From contig HG738139.1 of NCBI GenBank assembly GCA_000499405.2, forward strand, positions 8,952,616 through 9,016,615: DNA of 64,000 bases, in the 5' to 3' direction. A program made the position numbers and the translations under genes. Numbering within the stretch: the stretch's first letter is position 1; every line of letters starts with the position of its first letter. This document shows positions 12,558 through 25,800 of this stretch, piece by piece. The stretch is from Onchocerca volvulus (Eukaryota > Nematoda > Chromadorea > Rhabditida > Onchocercidae). A model generated the notes under the pieces. That model searched no databases, had not been told where the DNA came from, and saw only the letters and a program-made list of their open reading frames with translations.

Positions 12558-15500
12558 TGGTTTTATGCTATTTTCATTTATATATTCCATCTAAAATTTC
12601 GTTAAATGTATTCTGAATTTTTTTTAACATCTGCGACATGAGCTTTATGACAATATTCGCTGCTTTCTGTTTAGTGATCACTTATTTATGCATAGTGCTT
12701 CTCAGGTTGACCGATTATTTTATATATTTATGAACAAAACTGTAGTCTTGTCTGAAAATATTAAAATCTGAAATTTGTCGAAAATTAATCTGATTCTAGT
12801 GACGCTGTTTTCATTCTGATTTTTTCATTGCATCTGCAATCGCTCTTTTCATCATTGGCAGGAATTGATTAGATTTCCAAGATATTCAGAAAATCTTGGA
12901 GTTGTAGCTTTTAAAGTAATTGAACCTACTCATTTCCATCCGTTTTGTTGAAAAGTTACCACGTTTGAATTACTTAGCATGTTGTGACAAAATATCATTT
13001 CATGGAAGAGCCGTTACAGATATTATGAAGGGTTTTAAAGCCCATATACGAGACACGGGTTTATTTTCTTCTTTTACTGTATATTGTTTATCATATTTGA
13101 TCATTAATCGCCATTGATTCATACATTTAGTTTATTAGTACTTATTTACCAGTTCTCTTAAACCATTCATTATGCTAGCCGCGGTGCAGTGTTACCTCGA
13201 TCAACCAAATGATTAATCCGATTGACCGAAGTAATTCTGCACAAATCTTAAGAATTATCAAATGATATGGGTAATCCTTTTTTTTTGTTTATATTACTGT
13301 CGCTTTTCACAGCTATTATAAAGCAATATTATCATTGTCGTTAGGTTATTCTCATATTTATCACCATTACTATTCTCATCTGTGCTGTGATACAATTTTC
13401 AATTTTTTATAGCAATGAGATATAATATTTCTCGCTCGAAATCAATGAAAAAATTTTTATACGATATATTATTTTCTAAATTCACTGACATAGAAGAACT
13501 AGCTAGATTGGCGTATATTTTGAATTTACTAAAAAGTTGAAATCATTCTTTATAATAAAAAATACCAGTTTTTACTCTTTCAATTTCAAATATTATTCTT
13601 CCAAACTATTACAATTACTTGAATGAATGATGCGGAAGATTGATCTTGATAAACAGTGGATTTTGAATCCAGTCAATTCTATAATTTGCGGCATTACCCT
13701 GAGAAGACGGAATTATTTTTTCAACGAGTTTGTTCACAGTAATTTGAATTAACCACAAAATGAATGAGTGTAAGGATGACAAAACAAATATAAAACTACA
13801 ATTGCCAATTTTCTTGAAAAAGCAGTGAAATATATGTCAGGCATTCTCTTCGCAAACAGAAAACGAGCAGGAAGATATTGAGCTGTGTTGAATACATCGA
13901 ATTACAAGAAATTAGTTTTGCTTGTGTGAATATCTGGAAGCTTCTCAAGAACTACTTCACCGCTCTGATAATTTTTTATCGAAATATGGCTAAAATTTTA
14001 GTTCCAGGTGGGCATACTTACTACAGTACTTGATAAGGTTTTTTATTTAACTCAATTGTTATGAAGTATTAATATGTCGGATAAAATCTCTGCGAAAAGT
14101 AATGAAAAATTAGATTTAATATGATTTAGAAGTGCTCGTTGGAGTTCGAAACATACAGATGACATATGCTAAATGAAAAAAATATTATAAAAGAGCAGAA
14201 AAATTTATCAAATTTCGTCGTTAATTACATCGTGAAGAAATACTTCTAATTAAACAAATATGCACTGTACTGAAAAAAAATTGCCGCCTAAATTATATGC
14301 TTTTTTTACACTCAGCCAATTTAAATCCAGTCATACTTTAAGAAAATTTCTCTTAATTTTTAACTTTCACAAATTTATCTAATATAGTGGTTTTTAAAAT
14401 TAAAATTTATTGATTTTGACAAGAATCTTGAATTTAGTGCTATCCCTCTGAAATTCGAGTGCCATTTAATTAAAACGATACACAATTTGAGAAACTCAAT
14501 AGGTACCGTGGGATATTTCTGTCACTCCGCTCTCTCTTCCTCTGCTTTTTTTTCATAACAAAGCTGATTTTAAAAAACTTTTCTATAAAATTACTTTGAA
14601 AATTTAAATTAATATGACTCTTCTATCTTGAAATATGAAAACTACTAAGGCTTTTGCTCCACGTTTCTCAAAGCTCGGATAATTTTAATTCAGGAAATCA
14701 ATAATTAATGGAGTATATTTTATCTTCCTAGACTTAGAACACGGTCCTGTTGAATGACAATAAAGAAAAATTAAAGAATGGAAATGTAAAGAAATGTTTT
14801 TTTCTACCGTTTGTACATTTTGGTTTTTTAACTAATTTCAAATTTTTGATCAAATAATTTTTCCCAAAGAAAGTAACAAACTTTTTTTTTTTTTTTCAAA
14901 ATGATGAATTAATTGAACCTACACTCAATGAGGAAGATGAATAAGATATGAGCAAATAAAAATCCTGCACATTTCTTTTTTCGTAAACTATTTTTGCTTT
15001 GGTAAGTTCCATAAAATCTTTGATTTTCAGCATAAAACATGCACCTATGTTTTTTTTTTTTTTATTTTTACTTTCAGAAAATTAGATGAATTTGAATATG
15101 TGACTCATTTCACATTTTCTCCATAACTTTTAGATCCCTATTAACAATACAAAGATAAAAATGAGAAAGATTAAAATTTCACAAAAAACAAATTCCCAGA
15201 GAATAATAAATTGGAAATGCAAAGGATTTGTTGCATTCGATCCACCTGAAAAGATGTCCAAATGATTCATTTCGGACGGAATAAGATGCAACGTTCCAAA
15301 ACTATTAATAAAACTTCTTTTCGCATTTAATTTTCTTCTCAATGGAATGCTTCATCCTGCGGGATCAAATAAAGCAAAAACAAATGCCCAAGTACTATCA
15401 GATTAAAGTTTTTAAAATCAGATGATCGGGAAGAATAATCATTCAAGGAGTAATAAAAGATAGACAAGCTTCTCAAAATATTTTACTTTCTTACTTTTAC

Positions 15501-15933
15501 GACCCTGGTTCTCTTTTCAGCAAATAACTAGATCATTTTATTACTTTGCCACTTCTTCATGTAAAAAGGATCATGGTTGATATTGAAACATCAGTGGATC
15601 AAGTTTTTCGTCATTTTATTTGATTGAGCAAATAAACTTTTCTCAAAATGATGCAAATTTGACTTCCAAGACGCGGATTTTTTTTTTTTTTGTTTTGTTT
15701 TTTTAGTCCTTTTTTGTTTCTTCGAGTTTTTTTCTGACTTTGTTTTGACTTGGTACGGTTGTTTATTTGTTTTTAATTCTTTAATAGACAAAGATGGCAC
15801 TTTTAAACGAACGCATACTCTTGCAAAAGAAGTAATATAAGCAGAAAAACCCACTTGAAATAATTAAACCCGAGGAATGAAGCAAAAGCATGAAGGATGT
15901 TAGGCTGGGAGTAAAACAGTAAGCTTATCATAG
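12558..15933. other. Intergenic A+T-rich stretch, no gene seen
   Basis: Downstream flank of the cadherin gene. The first few hundred bases are presumably its 3' UTR. The rest is A+T-rich with several poly-T runs (for example near 14880, 15050 and 15680). Short open frames here are low-complexity; the lysine-rich minus-strand frame near 15.6-15.85 kb is a read-through of poly-T. No RNA gene or recognisable protein was found. Confidence 0.6.
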
Positions 15934-16430
15934 TGTCGGGGACGATTCGTGTTAGAAAAAAGAGTTTATTAATTAGACGGAACAGTTACAAACAAACAAT
16001 TACCCAAGAATATTCAAGTAACTTTATTACTGACTATTCATTTCTTTGTCGCTTGTAGAAAAAAGTATTGCTCTTTGATTGTCGCTTGTTATGTCGATTG
16101 AATAGAACTGTCGAACTGTTGTGGTCGTTGTAGAAAAGTCCGAACTGTCTTTGTCATAGAAAAAACTGTTATAGAAGACATCGACATTGCTCCAAAATCC
16201 GAACCTTTTAAATTCTTTCGGAACTCTCCTCCTCTTCTAGTCTCAAAATGATCTCATGATTGATCAAACTCGCTTAACAGGTAACGGATTAACAGATTAA
16301 CAGATAAAATCTGTTAATCGAAGCGGGAAATATGTTTATCGACTTGTTGGCCCATTTGAAACTACCTTCGCGCCTTTTGACCTTTAGCATTCCTTGTTTA
16401 TAATAATTATCGTTCGGACTTTTCTGTCAA
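15934..16430 (+). repeat. Dispersed TIR-type repeat, copy A
   Basis: Begins GTGTCGGGGACG and shares ordered blocks with copies B (40149-48883, split) and C (51253-51686, reverse). The blocks include CTCCAAAATCCGAACC followed by TTAAATTCTTTCGG, then CGACTTGTTGGCCCATTTG, then TTTGACCTTTAGCATTCC. It is slightly richer in G+C than its flanks. The right end is poorly preserved, so 16430 is approximate. It has no coding potential. The family is probably a non-autonomous DNA transposon; a degraded solo LTR is the alternative. Confidence 0.6.
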
Positions 16431-19400
16431 TAAGTTCGAATTTTTATTCTGCCTTGAATGACTCATTCAAGCTCCTGAATCGTCCTGTTCCTAGTATTTA
16501 TCATTTTAAAATTCTTTTTTTCTTGTAGTTTAATTATTGCTTCATTAAATGATTTTTATCCTAATAATTTACATCACTCATATTATTATGATTAACTGAA
16601 ATCAATTATCAGTAATTCCAGAATGAAAATCTTACTTTAAGAAATGGTCGATTCATCTTCTTGGATATCATTCCTGATATGTATTTCAACTCTAATGTTT
16701 CTATTATTTCAGATAAGGATTTGATCTATATAAAGAAACGATTAATTTATCAGTCGCAATTCATAGTCAGCATAAAAAGGAACCATAATCAGATCATTTT
16801 CCAATGCGAAATTATTTGATATATTTAATTTTATTTTAATGGAATTTAAATTTTTCAAATTTCAGGATTTTCTTTATAATTTATTTCCCTTTTCACTGTC
16901 TATATAATGCTTCAATTTTTTTTTTCTAAGAAATTGATTCCATTTTTTTAGAAAATTTTTCAGAAAAAGTAAAAGGCTTATGTTTACAATGCCATCATAT
17001 TTATAGGAAATGACGCAAAACTTTAATGTACCAGTTCATTGGTTAAGATATGTAATCAAACTATTATTAGCAAAGAGGAAAGAAAATGTGATTCTAATAG
17101 CTGTTACATCAGCTCTTGATGATGTCATAGAATCCAAAAAAATAAATTTCACGAATTTGGAAGAAAAACTTCGCAAAATGCAATACAAACAAATTTTGCT
17201 AGCATGTAAGCCATGACAAACTGATAGTAAACTGATTACTTCGAGAAAATTTCCGAAACTATGGACCAAAAAAGGTCAAAATCAACAACAGGATGAACTT
17301 GCCATATACTTAGTCAACAATTTGTTCGGTCAGGAAATCGGTTAATTTTTCTCGCAAAACTTTTCGTTTCTTCACATCTCTTTTTCCTTTCTATCATTTA
17401 GCAAGTCCTGTTATTATTATTTCTTTTGAACATGAAATATGCATAAAATTTTATAAAAATAATTTTATTTCGCTTCTTCCTTAACTCACTGAATAGGACT
17501 TGAGGACTTGGTTTCTTCGGTTCTATTGGGTCCCACTTGGCTCTTATGCAAAGTCTAAGTAAATGCAATATTTCTACTTGCAGAATATCTGTTTCTAAAC
17601 ATAGATATTAATGTTTTCAAATAATTCTAAACTGCAATATTTTCCAAGTTTCTATTCGTTTTATAATTTATGATTAATATAGTTTCTGAACCTTTTCGAA
17701 TTACAATAAAAACTGATGACATTGAAATAATCTAACGGATAATATTCCAAATGTATTAATAACTTGACGCCTATTTCATCTGGCGTTGCCACCACTTCAG
17801 TTAAAGATGTGTGCAATATTGTCGTAGAAACGATATTTGTCGGAAATAATTTTTTGTGCACTTCAAAATAGTAAACTTTTAGATTATTGATTCCGGTTTG
17901 TTGATTTTGCAAATGCTATTGACCAAATTAAATAGATCAAATGAATGAAATTACTGTATAAAAGACAAGATATTCAAAGAACGGTTGCTCGTTTTTGATC
18001 TTTAGTGTCTTGCAAATTTTTGTAAAATGCAAAAACAATGGTTTAAGCCGAATCGTTGTTTCGATTAATCAAATGTTTCTTTCATTTTTTCCACTTCACT
18101 TTTTTTTTTTGATATTTTTCTTAAATAATTTTTGTCGTGCAACAATTTCACTTCCTACAATTTTCTGCAGCGAATTTACTTTCTTCCAGTCAAGCAAAGG
18201 AAAAAATGTTGTAAAAAAAGGCAATAATCAGACTAATTTCTCTTCTCATGTCAACATTTATTTTTCCGCAATCTATCGCTCAAATTGAAATAACTTGAAT
18301 TCATAGATCATAAATATATAAACTGGTTTGTTTATGATTGAAATTATAAATAACTTTTCAACTTCTTCCGAAATATTGTCAATAACATGCCTCAATGCAT
18401 AATAATGGTTCCAATAGATTGTTTTTTTTTTTTTGCTTTTTTTCTTGTTTTTTGGCATAATTTTTAAAATCGAATCTGACCTCATCCTGACTGCTTAAAA
18501 TATAAGCTTTTAAAAACTTTCAATTCAAAATTTCTTGCTGCTTAAATATTATAGTTATATGAGGATAGTGGTTATAAATAATAATAAATTTAGAGCTATT
18601 TGGCAAGTTTTTCATTCAATTATATTGTAAACTGATAAGTTAGGAATTTATTTGCACATTTATGTGACGTTATCAAACAATGTCATATGATTACGAGATA
18701 CGAGATTTTTTGTGCAGACATTACTGTCGTAAAAATCAGCATACTGAGTTTTCAAAAAAAAAAAAATTGTTTTTAATTAAGAAGGAAGTCTTACATAACT
18801 TCATTTACTTACTGAAAGCTTTCAGATAATAAAATTTTTTTTCAAGAAAAAAATAGTTTTTTTTTTACCAAACTTTGCCAAATTTTAGTCATCAACTTGA
18901 ACATTTTGAAAGATCACTGATAAACCTAAATTTACACCAAACACCTTTAAATAGTTCCATTTATTCAGTATTCTCAGTATTAATTGCATCTTTTAATTAT
19001 CAGCATCTAGTTTTCAGGTGTATTTACCATGCTGAATTACAGTGACAAATTGGTGACAATCATTAATCAATGATCTTGTAAATAATGTAAACAGAGCATA
19101 TTTGACGTATTTGCACAAGTAGTTTGGTCATTCTGAACTGATTTATTTGAGCATTTTTTGAATTTGTTTCATTGCATAGCTGGTGATATAGCAACAGATA
19201 TATATATTATTTCATCTTTTTTTTTTTTTTTTATTTCGCATTCTTGGTGAGATGGCAGTGAGAAGCTTCTTCAAATTGATGATTTTAAACTTTACATTCA
19301 TCTCTTACTTATCATATGGCTTCTATCTGTTTTTTTGCCATCTTGAATGAAAAAAGAAATACTAAGTTGGTTTTAAAATTTTAATTTTAGAAGTTTAAAT

Positions 19401-22400
19401 ATTTCATATCAAATTTTCTGATGAAAAACCGAATAAACAAGCAATATAAAAAAAAAAAGAAAATTTTAATATAAAAATTCAAAAATAATTTGGAATATGT
19501 TAGCCGTTTATTTTTAAAACTTAGAATATGTTATCCTCTCAGAGTTTTCTCTGATATCTTTTCGAAGTTTGTTAATCCAATTTTTTAATAATTGGTATCA
19601 TTGTTTGTAAAAATAATCAAGTTTAAATATTACCGTTATTTCATTAATGCTGAATACTATATATGACGTAAAATGTCTCGAAACCTAAAAATTAAACTAT
19701 AATTTATTGCACCATGTGCTCACAGCAAAGATTACCACTTTTCGCGATTTTTAATTACACGCAGTTAGTGATGTTGCGATTGAAACAGTTGATATAAAAA
19801 TGATGTGCTTGCGATGATAAATGCGATATTTGCAAGTTTTCTGTGCAAATTTTGCTTGTTTGAAGCCATATTTCGTTTATTTTATCAGAAAGTGGCATAT
19901 ATTCGAGTCCTTGGTAGGCTTCTCTACTTTCAGTTTATCTTTCTGTCCTTCTTCTATCTTCAATAGATTTTTCTTCATTGGCCCATACATAGTTCGGCTA
20001 ATTTCTTATCCTTCTTTTTACACATTAAAGGAAATTTTTTGAATGAAATGGTTGACAATTCTTGTTTTTCATTCTCTCTTCTTTTTCCTTTTTATTTTTC
20101 CTTCCTAATTACTATCATGTATTTCCTTAACAGAATTTTTTTCTTACTTAACATTAGAAAAGAAATGTTAAGTGAAATATGAGGCAAAATTTGAATATTG
20201 TAATTGATGAGAGGAGAGTCCATTCCAAGAAATAGTTTTAATTCATGTCACAAATATCATCTTGCATGAAAGCGATTCTTTCAGTTCTAGTCGTAGAATT
20301 TGTAATAAGGATTGCCAAGGAGTTATTTCAACCAGTCATAACTCTTCAAAAAATTACTTTAGATTCCTTCATTTTATCCGCTTACTAAATTATTTTTTTG
20401 TACAAGCACCTGCAGATTATTCTACAATGAATTGTTCCACTTTGTTCTGGAAAAAGATTTGAATAGTGGTAGCTCTTCTTCAGTCGATTGCTTATCCATT
20501 TGAAGAATCGAATACAGACGAACTGAGAATTGGGCATTAAAGAGGAGTGAAAAGGAGTGCTTCATGTACTTACAACAACTGTTTGTCAGAAAAGATACCA
20601 AGAATAGAGTGAGTTTTGAAACGTTTATAAACAAAAGGTACGAATATCACCCCATATGCTACACTGATTTTTTTTTTTTTTGAATAACACTTTTTGATGT
20701 TGTAACTGATTAGTGGTGATTTTTGCTTATCTTCTTTATCACCCAACAAACTTTTAGCCAAACGAAATCCTTTTATTAATTAACCTTAGCTGCCTTTTCA
20801 TCTACAGTCTAATTGGTGTAAAGTTGCAAAGTTGGTTGAACAGGTGACAAAATCAGGCAAGGCTAAAAACTAATTGTTGTTGTAAGGCTTAAAAAATTTC
20901 GTTGTGCCAGTTTGTTCCATTACATTCATCGAATTCTCGATATTTCTAACATCAATTTATCCAAACTAATCCACTATACTACTATTTTGACTGCTATTTT
21001 CACGATGTATTTAATCCGTTCATGTGTAATTAGTAATTTTGTCTTACACAATTTGAATTAAAAGGAAATGTTCAACAGTTGGTGTATTCAGAGCAGCACA
21101 TTTAACAGCATTTCAATGACTAGCTCATTGTGGTTTTAAGTTCAATCAGCTGTTCAATTCGATATCACTTCTCCCGAAAGGTCTTCACAACTTCGAATAA
21201 TCATTGTTTCACGATGCCGCCACTATAACATTTGCTACAGAGCAATGTATTATTTTGATTCGATGGACTTTATCGAATTTCCTTATTATTTCTAGCATTA
21301 TTTTTTAAAAACTTAGAAGAGGAAATGTGGGAGAAAATAGAATTTAATTTTTGAAAAATTTAAAATCCCAAATTTCGACTCCATAGCTAAGAATTTACGC
21401 TCGCCAACATCGCTTAGCTCTATCATCACTACAGTAGTAGACGTAAGATCCAATGTATAGATAGACGGGAGCGCTAGAAGAAATGGCAATATATGATTTT
21501 GTTGCCTAAATTCGATGTTTTCGTTTCCCTGCGTCCAATCATCGCTGTTTTCTTTTCATTCTGCGGTATTTCTGATTTTAGAACCAAATTTTTTCTTTGA
21601 GTCAAAAAAAAAAAAGAAAAATTCTATGAAATTGTCAGATAAAAAGGTATCCGAATTATATATTCAAAAAGTTGAAATTCGAATGAAATCCATAAATCGA
21701 ATTTCTCTCCTCAAAGCATTAAGATGCGTTTTCTAATATTTTAACCGTCCGTTATCGTTCTTTTATTGTAAGGAATTATAATTAAACTGAATATTTAAAA
21801 AAAGATCAATTCTTATGAAATCGATATTCTATGCAAACCTCATAATATGAAGAAAAGAAATTATTTTCATATTGAAAGCTTTTGTTTTCTAGCTGCAAGC
21901 AAAAGATGATAATCTTGCTGTGAACAATTTTTTCATTAAGAACTCGTAAATTTTGATGACATTTTTTATATAATAGAAATATCATTAAGTTTTAATATGA
22001 CGAATCTAAAAAACAATAAATTTCGAAAAAAAAAAGTTTGAGAAAAAAGATTTAATGACAACTATTCTTCAAATTCATTCCCAAATACATTCAATGCAAA
22101 AATTTAATGGATTAACAAACAAACTATCATTGCATCACTTAAAAGGTACATGCAATTTTTATAACTAATCTCAGCTAGTGTTTGACTTCGTGTCACAACA
22201 ATTGAAACAAATACTTAATGCTTTGAATTTGAGTATTTAATTTTTCATTCAGTTTTAAAATTGATTTTATTATTGTTTGTCAAAGTATCGATTTTTCCTT
22301 GAAAATGAATTTGCTTCGAAAATGATTTGAATTCAAAATTTTTTTGTATCTTCAACCGGTTCTTTTTTTTTTCAATTTGTCCCGTGATATCTGTTCTCAA

Positions 22401-22856
22401 AATTTAAACTTGAAAATCTTTTGTTGTGGATTCTCTCGATCCAATGTAGCGAGTTAAACAGCGACAGTTATAAGTGATAGGTGATGATGAGATTTTGAAT
22501 CTCATTTACTTGAGCTTACCTGAGCTTGGCAAATATCTCTCAATATTTAAACATGAAACTTTGTTAAGTATATATTTGTATTGCTGTACTTTGCAGTACT
22601 TTTCAAAAAGCACATTCATCACTCTTTCCATTTCTTCCGCTTCACATCACTAGTGATCTTTAGAACATGCAAATCAGGAGTCGATCGATGGATTATTAAA
22701 TACTTGATTTATTAATTTTTTACTTGTTTTTTCAATATTTCCACTTCATACTTCACAATGAATTTGTTCCAGACAAGTCAAAGACTCCGTTATATTGTGT
22801 AGAATCTAAAAAAAGCACCGACTAGTGATGAAAGAAGAAATGGAAGAGAGACAAGG
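16431..22856. other. Intergenic A+T-rich stretch, no certain gene
   Basis: Long gap between copy A and the kinase gene. A 68-codon plus-strand frame at 17010-17216 has a plausible protein composition, but no family is recognised and no exon chain could be built around it. Poly-T and poly-A runs are frequent. A TTGTTCCAG acceptor-like site near 22.77 kb lies just upstream of the proposed first kinase exon and could be a spliced-leader acceptor or an upstream intron end. Distal regulatory DNA or undetected short exons are possible. Confidence 0.5.
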
Positions 22857-25800
22857 ATGAGTAATACTAATGGATTTGGGTTGATAAGTAAATATCCAAT
22901 TTCTATACAAATGTTATAATAATTCTTAAGTTGGAACATTCCTTCCATTATATTGGACTTTTTTTTTTTGTTGCAGTTATTAGCTCTTATTGATTTGGCT
23001 CAAACTTCTTGTTGGGAAGTTTTTTTTGCATCATTCGCTAAGCAAACAAAAGTAACCATTGAGCTAAGTTTTGGCTCAGCCAAGAAAGGAATCTCATGAG
23101 TGCATATCTTTTTATTTCTCGCTTCTTGCTTGTACAACCAATCACTATCTCTCTTATCGATAAGAAAGATAATAATGATTAATAAACATATCGAACTAAT
23201 TCGTAATCCTGCAAATCATTAGTAAATATTCATTGAACAAACTGCGACCTATTATACCCTTTCCGTTGATCTGTTATGAATTTTACCCTACTTGCATGCT
23301 GCATGCACAATGCATGACATATTTGAGGATTTGAATACGTTGGCTTCTCTATTCTCAAAAATATGAACAAGATTTTAAATTAATTGGAATTTTTTCATCC
23401 TATTTCTTATCCACATTAGAAAATGAAATTAAGCGCTGTTAAACGCGCCTGTTATTGCCGTTATGCTCTGCTTATAAATAAAGCATAATGACAGCTGTTG
23501 GTAAAATGCCGGAATCAAATTTCAATTAGCATACTGAAATAATTGAATTCAATATTGGACTTCATTATGATCAGATGATTTTACTTGAAACTACTCATTA
23601 GAATTTTTAGAAAAGTACTCAGAAAAATCTGCATGCAAATTTCTCTTTCTCTTTCTAATTTTCGTGAAGAATTACTTTTAGATTCTTCTAAAGTTGGATT
23701 TTGCAATTATTATATCACTAAAGTGAAAATGAAACCCAATTTTTGAAATGATAGAATGATGTTCTTAACCTTTATTCTGTCGAAATCAAACAATTTAGTT
23801 GCATCATAATTTTTCTATGTATTAATTGATTTCATTTCATAATGTTTAGTTAGTATTGCAAAAAAAAGAAATAGGAAGATTTGAAGAAATGAGTTTAAAA
23901 TAAAATGGCTGAGTAATAGAGGATATATTTTCAGATGAAGCAGTTTCTTGACTCATTTATTAGAATAAATTATAGACTGCAACTTGACAGTTTACACAAT
24001 TCTAAAATGATTAATCTAGGATGACTAATCTTTAATCAGATATCGACATTGATCAGCAACAGCAAATGCACAATATAGTCGCAGATTTGATTCACTTTAA
24101 TTACTTGTCTCATTTAGAAACTTTGCCTTCATTCTACGCCCTATTTCTAAACCAAAGTTTTCAAAATCTTTTGTTATAAGTTGCTAATCTTTAACCGCTG
24201 TCAACGGGACATGTCACATTGTTTGGCCAGAATCTCGATCCTTCTCGAAGAAAAACGGATCCATATTTTTTAAATCAAAGTACTTTTATTTCAAAACTTA
24301 CTTTCACACTTCTTATTTAACATCTTCTTTTAATTATGAAAATATTCACTCTGTCACGCAGAATGATCTTCCGGAATCTTATCGTATTTTCCGATATCTT
24401 TATCGGCATTCTACAAATTTTCCTCAGCAACTTTGAAGTTTTAACACAACAAGTTTATTCTATTTTTTCCATTTCCAAATCTTTTTCTTGTCCGACAATA
24501 AATATATTTTTAAGTTTCATTTAAAGTTACCACAAGATCCTGTCGATTGTTTTTTAAAAAAATATTCCCATTTTTTAAAAATCATCATTTTGTTAGTCGA
24601 TATGTTGTATTTTAAGGCAAATAATTCGTTCTTTTATTTTTTTTATTATTTCAGTATGCTGTGTCGCAAACTGCAAGATCTTACTTATTGCATATCCTAT
24701 AATATCAATTTTTTAAACGATAAAGGTTTGCTCCTTTGGAACTTTCAGTTCTTAAATTTTATCACTTGCTAAAATGAAATGAAGAATTTTCTATCCTTTC
24801 TATCGAGATGTTTGAAAAAATTTGCCACTAAAATTTGATTATAACTAGAACTCAGATAAAATTTTTCATTTTTGAATCGAAAAAGCTTAGATTCAATTTC
24901 CATATATTTTACAAAAAATGATTATGATTAATTTATTGCAGCACATGGAGCAAAGCAATTCCGGAAGAAGTACACAATACTGGAGGAACTAGGTCGGGGC
25001 GGATTCGGGATTGTTTATAAAGGAGAACGTAATGAAGATGGTGCTCCAGTTGCTGTCAAATTCATTGAGCATAAACGAGTCCGAGAGTGGACAATGGTCA
25101 ATTCCGAATTTCAAGCTTAAAATCCAAGATTTTTGGCCAAATTGCACGTTAGCAGTGAAGTGTCATTACTAATGCAATGTGCATTCTTTCTTAAATCTTG
25201 CATTAATTTTTACTAATTATTTCTTTCGATCAAAAGTGTAAAAATATTTACTTTATTATATTTGATTTTGCGAAAAAAAATTGCAGAAATGTAAACAATT
25301 AATTCCAACAGAAATTTGTTTGTTGGAGATGTGTCGCAATGTATCCGGCGTCGTTCAACTAATTGATTGGTTTGCCAAGTACGGTATTTCATTCATCTCA
25401 TCTCTAAAAATACTTTAATTCTAAGAATAATTACATAAGTTTTCAGGAATAAATTGAAATTGTGAGGACATTGCCTTTTGAACAAATTTCTTCTAAATCA
25501 GCATTTTTCAAAATGATTGTTTTTTTCTTCTCTTTTTTTTCATTTTAAAAATCCTTTCGAATTTCCAAAGTTCTTAAGTCTGACATATTATCATGTCAAT
25601 TTCAACTTATTTCATGAAAATTGTCAATTTGAAAACTGCAAAGTCTGAAAACAAAGACTTGTCTTCATTTTATTCTTAGAATTAATTATGAACTATATTT
25701 AAGTATAGCTATTTCGGTCAATCTGAATACAGTACAGCTATTTCGGTCAATTTGAATTGAATAGCGTCATTTCCAATATTTTGTCCACTTACTTCCGAGT

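Noticed and set aside
15591..15854. Lysine-rich 87-codon frame on the minus strand
   Set aside because: It is generated by a poly-T/TTTTG run on the plus strand; low complexity with no splice or start support.
17010..17216. 68-codon plus-strand frame
   Set aside because: Protein-like in places, but isolated, with no neighbours that splice to it and no known domain.
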